From positions 1,612,001 to 1,676,000 of the forward strand of contig OZ244571.1 in NCBI GenBank assembly GCA_965217825.1: a DNA stretch of 64,000 nt, in the 5' to 3' direction. Origin of the DNA: VXNE01 sp965217825 (GTDB lineage Bacteria; Pseudomonadota; Gammaproteobacteria; Pseudomonadales; Azotimanducaceae). The notes beneath the pieces were generated by a model that was not told the DNA's origin, searched no databases, and worked only from the letters and a program-made list of their open reading frames with translations. Both the position numbers and the translations under genes were made by a program. Shown piece by piece: positions 41,747 through 48,965 of this stretch (positions are counted from its first letter, which is position 1; every line of letters begins with the position of its first letter).

Positions 41747-42580
41747 TTAGCCCGGGATCAGGTAAGATCGCGCCGGCCGCAATTCGTGGCCCGCGGTCGC
41801 GGCGTGAACGCGATGCCCGCGCTCGAAGGGTTCGCCCGGTGCGCCGACGGGTCCCCACACCTCCACCGTGCCCTGTATGGACGTTACGGCCGCAAATCCC
41901 TTCCGGACGGCGGCAAGGTCCGTATCGCCCTCGGGCTGGTGTCCGGTTTCTTCAAACCCGAAGTGGAGCTTGCCGTTCTCGATCTTTGAGATCACTCCGC
42001 GAACGCTGTTGAAGGCGGCAAACCCGGTCCACAGGATGCCCCGGACCTCCTCCCGCGGGACGCCGGGCACATTGAGATTGAGAAGCCCTCTGTCGGGACC
42101 GTCGACGACGGCGGGGAGCACCTCCACAGCGAGTTCGGCGGCGGTGTCCCAGTGCCATGTTTCCGATGAGGCCAAGCTTACAGAGAGCGCACGAAGGCCG
42201 AAATTCTGGGCCGCCAGGGCGGCGCCGATGGTCCCGCTGTGCAGCGCGGCCCTGCCGGTGTTCAGCCCGGCGTTGATACCCGAGATAACAATGTCCGGGC
42301 GGGGGGCGAAGGCTTCGAGATTTCCCGCCATCACGCATAGCGCCGGCGGTCCGCCGATCGCGTAGACGCGCGCAGCGAGCCCGTCGATGGATGTCTCGGT
42401 CAAGGCAATGGGATGGTCGGGAGATATGCGTCCAAGCGCGGCGCCGGTGCCGGAGGCGTCATGGTCGGGGGCGACGACGAGGACTTCGTAGCCGGCCTGT
42501 TCAACGTGCCGTGCCAACGCATGGATGCCGGGACTGTCGACGCCGTCGTCGTTGGTGATCAGAACTCGGGTGCCCGCCAT
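41747..42580 (-). CDS. surE: 5'/3'-nucleotidase SurE
   Basis: 277 residues from ATG 42580. The metal-binding opening RVLITNDDGVDSPGI (Asp-Asp near residues 11-12), the Ser in APDHDASGTGAALG and the Asn in ISGINAGLNTG are the four ligands of the SurE magnesium site. The family removes phosphate from nucleoside monophosphates and helps survival in stationary phase. The usual pcm/nlpD/rpoS neighbours are not here. The long open frame upstream of 42580 is unlike SurE and is not used. Confidence 0.92.
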   Translation of the reverse strand: MAGTRVLITNDDGVDSPGIHALARHVEQAGYEVLVVAPDHDASGTGAALGRISPDHPIALTETSIDGLAARVYAIGGPPALCVMAGNLEAFAPRPDIVISGINAGLNTGRAALHSGTIGAALAAQNFGLRALSVSLASSETWHWDTAAELAVEVLPAVVDGPDRGLLNLNVPGVPREEVRGILWTGFAAFNSVRGVISKIENGKLHFGFEETGHQPEGDTDLAAVRKGFAAVTSIQGTVEVWGPVGAPGEPFERGHRVHAATAGHELRPARSYLIPG

Positions 42581-42802
42581 GGCTTCGTCCAATAGATTGT
42601 CCCGCGCCGGGAGGCGGTCGCACTTCCGAGTCCCCGATGGGTGCGGTTCGAACGCGTTGCTGGATCGGCGCGGAAATTGTCCTGCGCGTCCGTCGTCGGC
42701 GACCAGAGTCGGATGATACCGTGAACTACGGCGCCGAGTTGACGTCCCCTCGGCAACAGCAGTGTTACATTCCGTCCGCTTTTGGAACAGGGGCGCGGCG
42801 TC

Positions 42803-42982
42803 GTGGACGGCGAGACCCAGTTCGTCCTCAACAGGTTCTCCTTCGCGTTCGGGGTGTCCTTGTTGACGTGGAAAGTGATCGACTGGACGATCGGCGCTCG
42901 CATCTCGCCCGACGTCGAGGCCATGGGGCAAGATGTTGCCGAACTCATGCGCAACCGGAAGCAGGCGAAGCAGGCAAAGTGA
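42803..42982 (+). CDS. Small hypothetical protein with one hydrophobic segment
   Basis: 59 residues from GTG 42803 (or 66 from TTG 42782). The middle (VLNRFSFAFGVSLLTWKVID) is amphipathic to hydrophobic, and the end is basic (MRNRKQAKQAK). It may be a small membrane protein. No family is recognised. It lies in the 575-bp gap between surE and the aldo/keto reductase gene, where nothing else is seen. Coding status is uncertain. Confidence 0.3.
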   Translation: MDGETQFVLNRFSFAFGVSLLTWKVIDWTIGARISPDVEAMGQDVAELMRNRKQAKQAK

Positions 42983-43155
42983 GTCGAGTGCGAATCGAGC
43001 AGCGACCGGGCCGCCGAGCGAGCGGTCCTTCGACCTTCGAATGGCGGCGATTCCGGTTCGATATATGATGCGGATTACTACGGCGCGGCGCTGGTCCGAT
43101 TGATCTGCGCCGCAGTCAACTCGCCTGAACTAAAAACGCAATAGGTGGCAATGCT

Positions 43156-44097
43156 ATGCAGACCGTTAGATTAGGACGCACCGGCCTTGATGTGAGCGTC
43201 GCCGGGCTCGGCTGCGGCGGCCATAGCCGGCTCGGCACGGGGACCGGTCATGACGAAAGCCATGCGGTGCGCGTCGTCCAGGCCGCGCTGGATCTCGGCA
43301 TCGACTTCATCGACACGGCGCGCGTCTACGGAACCGAGCCTGCGGTCGGAAAGGCGGTCAGGGGACGACGCGACCAGGTAGTGATCTCTACCAAGGTCGG
43401 CCCCGGCTTTGGCGGGGGCGGTTCGCTGCTTGGCTCCAGGGAACTTACCGAGCAACTGGAGAAAAGCCTCAAGGCGCTCGGGACAGACTACGTCGATGTA
43501 TTTCACTTGCACGGAGTGCGTCCGGAGCAGTATCCCCACTGCCTGGAACATCTCGTTCCAGAGATGCATCGTCAGCGCGAGGCCGGCAAGATTCGTTTCC
43601 TCGGCGTGACCGAGACATTCATCCGAGACCCGCAACACCGCATGTTCGAGCAAGTGCTCCCGGACGATCATTTCGACGTGATCATGGTGGGATTCAGCAT
43701 GCTCAATCCCTCGGCGCGCGCCCGCGTGTTTGCGCAGACGATCGAGAAGGACGTGGGCACCCTGATCATGTTCGCCGTGCGCCGTGCGTTGAGCCGACCG
43801 CAGGCCCTTGGGGAACTGCTGGCCGAGTTGGTCGACGACGGCACGGTGGATGCTTCGCTGGCCGGCGACGATCCGCTCGGCTTCGTGGCCGCGCATCCCG
43901 AAGTCGAGTCGCTGGTGCAGGCGGCTTACCGGTTCTGCCGGCACGAACCGGGGGCGCACGTGATCCTCACGGGGACGGGTGACGTCGCGCACCTTGAAGC
44001 CAACATCGCTTCCATCCAGGCGCCGAGGCTGCCCGACGAGGTAGCCGATCGACTCAACGCGCTATTCGGCGCTATCGATTCGGTGTCGGGGAACTAG
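43156..44097 (+). CDS. Aldo/keto reductase
   Basis: 313 residues. The AKR barrel opens with TVRLGRTGLDVSVAGLGCGG. The catalytic Asp and Tyr lie in IDFIDTARVYGTE, the Lys in VVISTKVGPG, and VFHLHGVRPEQ supplies the fourth residue position, with Leu-His-Gly rather than the classical H. The ILTGTGDVAHLEANI segment near the C-terminus is the NADPH-binding loop. The long insert with MFAVRRALSRPQALGELLAE is as in the subfamily of L-galactose or D-threo-aldose dehydrogenase-like enzymes. The substrate is unknown. Confidence 0.85.
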   Translation: MQTVRLGRTGLDVSVAGLGCGGHSRLGTGTGHDESHAVRVVQAALDLGIDFIDTARVYGTEPAVGKAVRGRRDQVVISTKVGPGFGGGGSLLGSRELTEQLEKSLKALGTDYVDVFHLHGVRPEQYPHCLEHLVPEMHRQREAGKIRFLGVTETFIRDPQHRMFEQVLPDDHFDVIMVGFSMLNPSARARVFAQTIEKDVGTLIMFAVRRALSRPQALGELLAELVDDGTVDASLAGDDPLGFVAAHPEVESLVQAAYRFCRHEPGAHVILTGTGDVAHLEANIASIQAPRLPDEVADRLNALFGAIDSVSGN

Positions 44098-44148
44098 CCC
44101 ATCTGACGACGCCCCGCAACCAGCTGGCGGCCGTAGCCTCGGTGCCTC

Positions 44149-44310
44149 TCAAGGCTGCCTGCGCGGTGGGTTGTTGCCTCTGTTCTCGCCCGACGGATTC
44201 CCGGTTCTGCTGGGCCAGTTTGGATTTCCGCCCTGTCTGCGGCCGGTTCCGCGGCCCTTGCCCCCGCTTCTACCACCACGACCTCCCTGACTTCCTCCTC
44301 GTCTACTCAT
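44149..44310 (-). CDS. Small Gly/Arg-rich protein, 53 aa
   Basis: ATG 44310 is preceded on the coding strand by GAGGAGCGAGAG. The product is MSRRGGSQGGRGGRSGGKGR, then GTGRRQGGNPNWPSRTGNPS and GENRGNNPPRRQP. The composition (Gly, Arg, Asn, Pro) and the NPNWPSRTGNPSG core recall a class of short, uncharacterised Gly-rich bacterial proteins ending in a WPS.TG.PSG motif. It may bind nucleic acid through its basic repeats; that is inference. It was not obvious among longer overlapping frames. Confidence 0.5.
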   Translation of the reverse strand: MSRRGGSQGGRGGRSGGKGRGTGRRQGGNPNWPSRTGNPSGENRGNNPPRRQP

Positions 44311-44441
44311 CTCTCGCTCCTCGTTTCAATGGATCGTCTTCGGAGTAACCGCTCGGGTCCGAAGGCCAATGAGATGATGCGATGAACGCACTGAACGTGA
44401 ACTGAACCGGGGCGTTAGCCTGGACGAGGGATTTTGTCGCG

Positions 44442-44760
44442 CTACCCTAGTGGAAGACGACGGTACACGCGGTGCTCCGCCTGGTAGTGCACGGCGCGCG
44501 CGAGCACCTGCGTCTCGATGTTGCGGCCGCGGGCGGCCAGGTCATCCGGCGTCTGCCGGTGATCGACCCGCTCCGTAATCTGCTCGATGATGGGACCCTC
44601 GTCCAGATCGGCGGTGACGTAGTGCGCGGTCGCGCCAATCAGTTTCACGCGTCTTTCGTGGGTCCGGATGTAGGGACGCACGCCTTTGACTGACCACGAA
44701 GACCAGGCCCGGCCGGTCCGGGCAATGCAGGGTCAGAATGTACTCTGATGATTTGCCCAT
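44442..44760 (-). pseudogene. purU: Formyltetrahydrofolate deformylase (purU) remnant
   Basis: The N-terminus MGKSSEYILTLHCPDRPGLV is the ACT-domain start of PurU. After FVVSQ the sequence passes directly, in another frame, to the C-terminal part: VKLIGATAHYVTADLDEGPI, then IEQITERVDHRQTPDDLAAR and a final VLARAVHYQAEHRV. About 180 internal residues, including the formyl-transferase active site before the Asp of ADLDEGPI, have been deleted. PurU splits 10-formyltetrahydrofolate into formate and tetrahydrofolate; this locus cannot. Confidence 0.8.
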
Positions 44761-44931
44761 CTGCGTAGATGCCCGCGTGATCCCCTTCGGGGCTTCCCGG
44801 AGAGTCGGGACGGCCCGCGCAAATGAGCGTATCGCGTCGTATGCCCGTTGTCATCGTTGCCCGGGGCGGGTTGCCCGGGGCGGGCAGGGTCCTGACTGTT
44901 GGCCCCGGTTCCGGAGCATTTCAGCAGACGT

Positions 44932-45150
44932 TCACCTGCAATAGCGTCTGCGCCAGCGCCCGTATTCCTCGAAGCCGTGCCTTTCCATCACTCGGTCGCG
45001 CTTGAACGTCTGCGCTGCGCAAACGGCGGCCAGAATGAGAAACGGAATCCCGGGGAGCAGGGGCAGGACCAGGCCGACAAGGCCAATGACGAGGCACAGT
45101 AGCCCCATGGCAAACCAGCAGATGCGTATTAGCGCCGAGCGTTCGTACAT
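44932..45150 (-). CDS. DUF454 (YbaN-like) small inner-membrane protein
   Basis: 72 residues from ATG 45150. A pair of hydrophobic segments (ALIRICWFAMGLLCLVIGLV and a second after the short PLLPGIPF turn) form the hairpin of the DUF454/YbaN family, with the characteristic LVLPLLPGIPFLILAA motif. The usual FARSSPR-like stretch is replaced by CAAQTFKRDRVMERHGFEEY. Family proteins run about 110-130 residues, so this copy is short at the C-terminus. The function is unknown. Confidence 0.6.
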   Translation of the reverse strand: MYERSALIRICWFAMGLLCLVIGLVGLVLPLLPGIPFLILAAVCAAQTFKRDRVMERHGFEEYGRWRRRYCR

Positions 45151-45393
45151 GGAAAATTTCCTGCGATCAGTTGACAGGATGGGACGCAACTCTTGTGCCA
45201 ACCCTGCGCCACGCTGTCGAAACGTTAGTTTTCAAACATTTAGTGCTTCGAGTCGCTTGCGCCGACGCGCAGATGAGCCGCCGATTTCGTGTATTTCGCC
45301 GATTGTTGGCTAAGGCCGCCAGGCTCTTGGGATGCCCGTGTAATGGTTATACTCGGTGAGTTGGACAACAACCGCGCCGAGGGCGACATCGTG

Positions 45394-46263
45394 ATGGAAT
45401 TGGTTCGCAACGACTACCTGATCTCGGCCGACGATCTCGAACGCATCCTTCCAGACTCCGACCTGCGCGTCTTCGAGACCGCCGCCAACCTCGAGCCCAA
45501 GGGTCCGGGCATGGAACGCGAGTTGGGGCGCGTCGCTTATGATCGCGCGCACATTCCGGGTGCGCAGTTTCTCGACTTGGCGGAGGCTGCGAGCGACACC
45601 ACCACCGGACTCGATTTCACCTTGCCGGAGCCGGCCGTGCTCGAGGAGTTGTTCCGGAGCATCGGCATCAACATGGATAGCCGCGTGGTGCTCTACAGCA
45701 GCAGCAGCGTGATGTGGTCCACGCGCGCCTGGTGGCTGCTTCACTACCTCGGTCATCCTCGGATCGCAGTGCTGGACGGCGGAATCAACGCCTGGCGCGC
45801 TTCCGGACGCCCGGTGGAAACGGCGGTGCCAAGTTTCCCTCGGGGCGATTTCGAGGCGCATCCGCGTGACGACGTGTTCGCGGACAAAAAGGCGGTGGCC
45901 GATGCCATCGGGGATGCCTCCGTGTGCACCGTGAACTCGCTCGGCGCCGCGATGCACCGCGGTGAAGCGAGGTCCAGCTACGCTCGCCAGGGCCGCATCG
46001 CAGGCAGCGGCAACCTCCCGTTCAGTGATCTGCTAGCCGAGGGCCGATTCAAGCCAGCGGACGAGATGCGCGAAGTTCTGGCGGCTTCGGGAATGTTGGA
46101 TGCTGATCGCGTGATCACGTATTGCGGCGCCGGCATAGCGGCCACCATCGATGCGTTCGCATGCGTCCTGGTAGGCCGGGACCGGGTAGCGGTTTACGAT
46201 GGCTCCCTGTCTGAGTGGGCCCTCGACCCGGACGCCCCCATGGAGACGGGCGCCGGCGGTTGA
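45394..46263 (+). CDS. Thiosulfate/3-mercaptopyruvate sulfurtransferase
   Basis: 289 residues from ATG 45394; GTG 45391 is equally placed after GAGGG. A TTATACT at about 45347 could be the promoter -10, which argues against starts further upstream. Two tandem rhodanese domains: an inactive first one (about 1-130, with RVVLYSSSSVMWSTRAWWLL in the place of the active loop) and a second with the catalytic Cys in VITYCGAGIAAT near residue 235. The Cys-Gly-Ala-Gly loop is closest to TST/SseA-type enzymes that move sulphur from thiosulphate or mercaptopyruvate. Confidence 0.88.
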   Translation: MELVRNDYLISADDLERILPDSDLRVFETAANLEPKGPGMERELGRVAYDRAHIPGAQFLDLAEAASDTTTGLDFTLPEPAVLEELFRSIGINMDSRVVLYSSSSVMWSTRAWWLLHYLGHPRIAVLDGGINAWRASGRPVETAVPSFPRGDFEAHPRDDVFADKKAVADAIGDASVCTVNSLGAAMHRGEARSSYARQGRIAGSGNLPFSDLLAEGRFKPADEMREVLAASGMLDADRVITYCGAGIAATIDAFACVLVGRDRVAVYDGSLSEWALDPDAPMETGAGG

Positions 46264-46295
46264 GCGACCGGCCCGGCCCTTGCGGTAGACCAAGC

Positions 46296-47135
46296 TTAAC
46301 TTTCGGGCGGAGTCCGCAGGAAGCTCGCGAAGCGCGGTATGCCGTTGCTGGTCTTGCCGTAGTGCTTGTACGTGACCGTAGTGCCGACGGGAGGTGGGCT
46401 GCCACGCATTTCGTCGGAGAATCCCGTGCCGAGCTTGAAACGGCGGCCGTCGGGCATTTCGACCAGGAGCGAGCCGAGCATGCCGGCATATTTGCCCCGG
46501 CCTGGCAGATGGGCGACAACCACGGCTTCGGCATCCTGGTGCAGCTTCAGCTTGAGCAGGTCGTCCGAGCGTCCTCGCCGGTAGTACGAATCTCCCTTGC
46601 GCAACATCAGGCCTTCGCCGCCGCTTGCGACGATCTGATCGAGCAAGGCCATCAATTCGGATTCATCTGCGACTCGGAACTGTTCCACCAATCCGATTCT
46701 TGAAGTCTCGGTGGCGCTGAACAGTTCTTTGAGACGGGCCAGGCGTTGACCGAAGGTGCCCGCGTGCCCCGGCAGGTCGAACACCATGTAGCGCACGCCG
46801 GACCACGCATCCTCCCGCGTTGCTTGCCGACGGACGATGCCGGACAGTCTCTCGAAGGTGCCGCGGCCCATCCATAGTTCGCCGTCGAGTGCGACTCTTG
46901 GGAATCCCTCGACGAATGCCGCAGGTGCGTTGAAGCGGTTGCCTTGGCGCGAATAAAGCGACCCGCCATCCCACCACGCGCGGATGCCGTCGAGTTTCTC
47001 GCTGACCCAATACGCTTCGAGATCGACAGTGTCGTGATAGACGTTGGCGAGCGGCAGCGCGGGCGGTTCGATCTCGGCAGCCGCGACTTTCCAGAAGAGA
47101 AGGACGACGACGGCGATGCCCAGCGTGCGATACAT
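46296..47135 (-). CDS. ATP-dependent DNA ligase with signal peptide (LigE-type)
   Basis: 279 residues. A cleavable signal (GIAVVVLLFWKVAAAE) comes first. The nucleotidyltransferase core follows: motif I SEKLDGIRAWWDG with the adenylated Lys near residue 47, then LDGELWMG (III), GGEGLMLRKG (IV) and LLKLKLH (V). The short OB domain ends with GTTVTYKHYG. This minimal, exported form is the LigE group of proteobacteria, thought to seal DNA in the periplasm, perhaps during natural transformation. It is divergent from the HEPN-like gene. No competence gene is nearby. Confidence 0.88.
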   Translation of the reverse strand: MYRTLGIAVVVLLFWKVAAAEIEPPALPLANVYHDTVDLEAYWVSEKLDGIRAWWDGGSLYSRQGNRFNAPAAFVEGFPRVALDGELWMGRGTFERLSGIVRRQATREDAWSGVRYMVFDLPGHAGTFGQRLARLKELFSATETSRIGLVEQFRVADESELMALLDQIVASGGEGLMLRKGDSYYRRGRSDDLLKLKLHQDAEAVVVAHLPGRGKYAGMLGSLLVEMPDGRRFKLGTGFSDEMRGSPPPVGTTVTYKHYGKTSNGIPRFASFLRTPPES

Positions 47136-47284
47136 GGCGAACCCCGGAACGGGTGGCGAACACGAGGTCGCAAGGATTGCCTTTTTTGCGCCAACGCGGA
47201 AGCGGACAACAGCCCGATTACGCGAGGGAAATCACCTATTCGTTGCAGGTGTACCATCGACCGTTGAACGAAGGGAACCGGACG

Positions 47285-47950
47285 ATGAATTTCGATCACG
47301 CCAGCTTGAGGGCGCGGTCCCACCGGATAGACGCAAAGGGCGCCGACGGACTGCGTTTGCGCGTACACAGGGCGCTGAGTTGGCTGGCGGCGGCGGAACG
47401 CGCCGAAGACGATGACGACGCCCGCTTCATATTTCTCTGGATTTCGCTCAACGCGGCGTACGCGGATGAGATCCAGCGCGAGTCTGCGCCCGAGCAGGCG
47501 ATACTGGATCGCTTTCTGAAACGGTTGGTCGATCTCGACACCGACAACCTGCTTTACGACCTGGTCTGGTCCAGGTTCGCTGGCCCGTTCCGCGTATTGC
47601 TCGACAACCGTTTCGTCTTTCAGCCGTTCTGGGATCATCAGAACGGCAAGATCGACGAGGATCGCTGGCGTCGAAGCTTCGAGGGAGCGAAGACGGCGGC
47701 GCGCCGGGCGCTTCGCGACAAGCGGCAGACGGCCACGGTGCTCGCCATCGTCCTGGCTCGGCTCTACACGCTGCGCAACCAGCTCATGCACGGCGGCGCG
47801 ACCTGGCGCAGCAGCGTAAATCGCGACCAGATCCGAGACGGCACCGCGATCCTTGCCGATCTCGTCCCGCGCGTCATCCACCTGTTGATCATCAATCCCG
47901 ACGAGGATTGGGGCGACCCGTGCTACCCGGTGGTGCGGGACGACGATTGA
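47285..47950 (+). CDS. HEPN-like protein (putative RNase)
   Basis: 221 residues from ATG 47285. It is mostly helical. Near residue 163 YTLRNQLMHGG fits the HEPN active-site pattern R-x(4)-H with the Asn typical of this superfamily, which includes ribonuclease toxins and defence effectors. FIFLWISLNAAYADEI near residue 50 is the hydrophobic core helix. The C-terminus (GTAILADLVPRVIHLLI, then NPDEDWGDPCYPVVRDD) is duplicated as a degraded fragment at 52540-52663. No nucleotidyltransferase antitoxin lies beside it, so it may act alone. Confidence 0.6.
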   Translation: MNFDHASLRARSHRIDAKGADGLRLRVHRALSWLAAAERAEDDDDARFIFLWISLNAAYADEIQRESAPEQAILDRFLKRLVDLDTDNLLYDLVWSRFAGPFRVLLDNRFVFQPFWDHQNGKIDEDRWRRSFEGAKTAARRALRDKRQTATVLAIVLARLYTLRNQLMHGGATWRSSVNRDQIRDGTAILADLVPRVIHLLIINPDEDWGDPCYPVVRDDD

Positions 47951-47995
47951 GCTTCGCCGTCGGGACTCCGAATTCGTCCGCGGCATGATGATCAC

Positions 47996-48943
47996 TCATT
48001 GTTCCGCAATGGCCTTTGCGAGTATTTGGACACTGTCGCCAGCGACATCCAGCACGCCGAAGGGCATGAAGCCGTGGAACGCGGACGCAAAGTGAATTGC
48101 GCTAACCCGAACGCCGCTTCGCTGCAGCTTCTTGGCAAACAATTTTCCCTCATCCAGATTCGGATCGTGTCCGGCCGTGATGATCGTGGTTGGCGGCAGC
48201 GATTCGAGGTCGGGGATGAACATCGGTGAGACTAGTGGGTCTTCGGTGCTGGTGTCTTCCCTCAGGTACCACTGCTTGGCGGCTGACAAACCTGCACGCC
48301 CGACCAGGTAGTTTCCGTCGCCAAACGAGATCCTCGATGCGTAGGCTTGGTGATCGTCCCGCAGGTCAAGGAATGGATACAGGAGATAAAGCGAGTTCAC
48401 CCGGAAGGCCGTTTGCCGCGCAATCTGCCATGCAACGGCCGTCGCCAGCGCCGCGCCGGCGCTGTCTCCCATGGCGCCGATCCGGGCGGGATCGATTTCC
48501 AGGGATTCGCAATTCTGGAAGGCCCAGAGTGCGGCCTCGTAGCAGTCGTCGTGGGCGGCGGGAAATTTGTGTTCCGGAGCCCGCCGAAAATCGACCGAGA
48601 GATAGTGTGCCCCGGTCTCCACACACAACCGCCGCACAAATCCATCGTAGCTGTCGATGTCGCCGACACTCCAACCGCCGCCGTGAAAGAACAGCACCAG
48701 TTTCCCTTGTGAGTCTGCTGCGGCGTGACTCCCTCGGTAGAAGCGGGCCAAGATTTCCGTGGAATCTGTCGGGATTCGAAAGTCCCGCGTTTCCACACCA
48801 TTGGCTCGGGCTCCCAGAAAAGTCTCCATCAGTTCGACCGTGTACCTCCGACCGACGGCGACCGGGTCGCTTTCAGAAACCAGGATTTCCGCCAGGATGC
48901 TCTGGGCACTTTCGAGCAGATTGGCACACTGCCGGTCAATCAT
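47996..48943 (-). CDS. Alpha/beta hydrolase-3 family esterase (HSL-like)
   Basis: 315 residues from ATG 48943; TTG 48973 is also in frame. It has the oxyanion motif FFHGGGWSVGD near residue 85, the nucleophile elbow MGDSAGAAL with the catalytic Ser near 158, the Asp in TAGHDPNLDEG and the His in AFHGFMPFG. The hormone-sensitive-lipase branch hydrolyses short acyl esters. The gene follows the TonB receptor gene by 22 bp on the same strand, so a role in using an ester-bearing compound imported by that receptor is likely (inference from context). Confidence 0.88.
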   Translation of the reverse strand: MIDRQCANLLESAQSILAEILVSESDPVAVGRRYTVELMETFLGARANGVETRDFRIPTDSTEILARFYRGSHAAADSQGKLVLFFHGGGWSVGDIDSYDGFVRRLCVETGAHYLSVDFRRAPEHKFPAAHDDCYEAALWAFQNCESLEIDPARIGAMGDSAGAALATAVAWQIARQTAFRVNSLYLLYPFLDLRDDHQAYASRISFGDGNYLVGRAGLSAAKQWYLREDTSTEDPLVSPMFIPDLESLPPTTIITAGHDPNLDEGKLFAKKLQRSGVRVSAIHFASAFHGFMPFGVLDVAGDSVQILAKAIAEQ

Positions 48944-48965
48944 CGCTTTGGTCCTTCGCGGCGCA

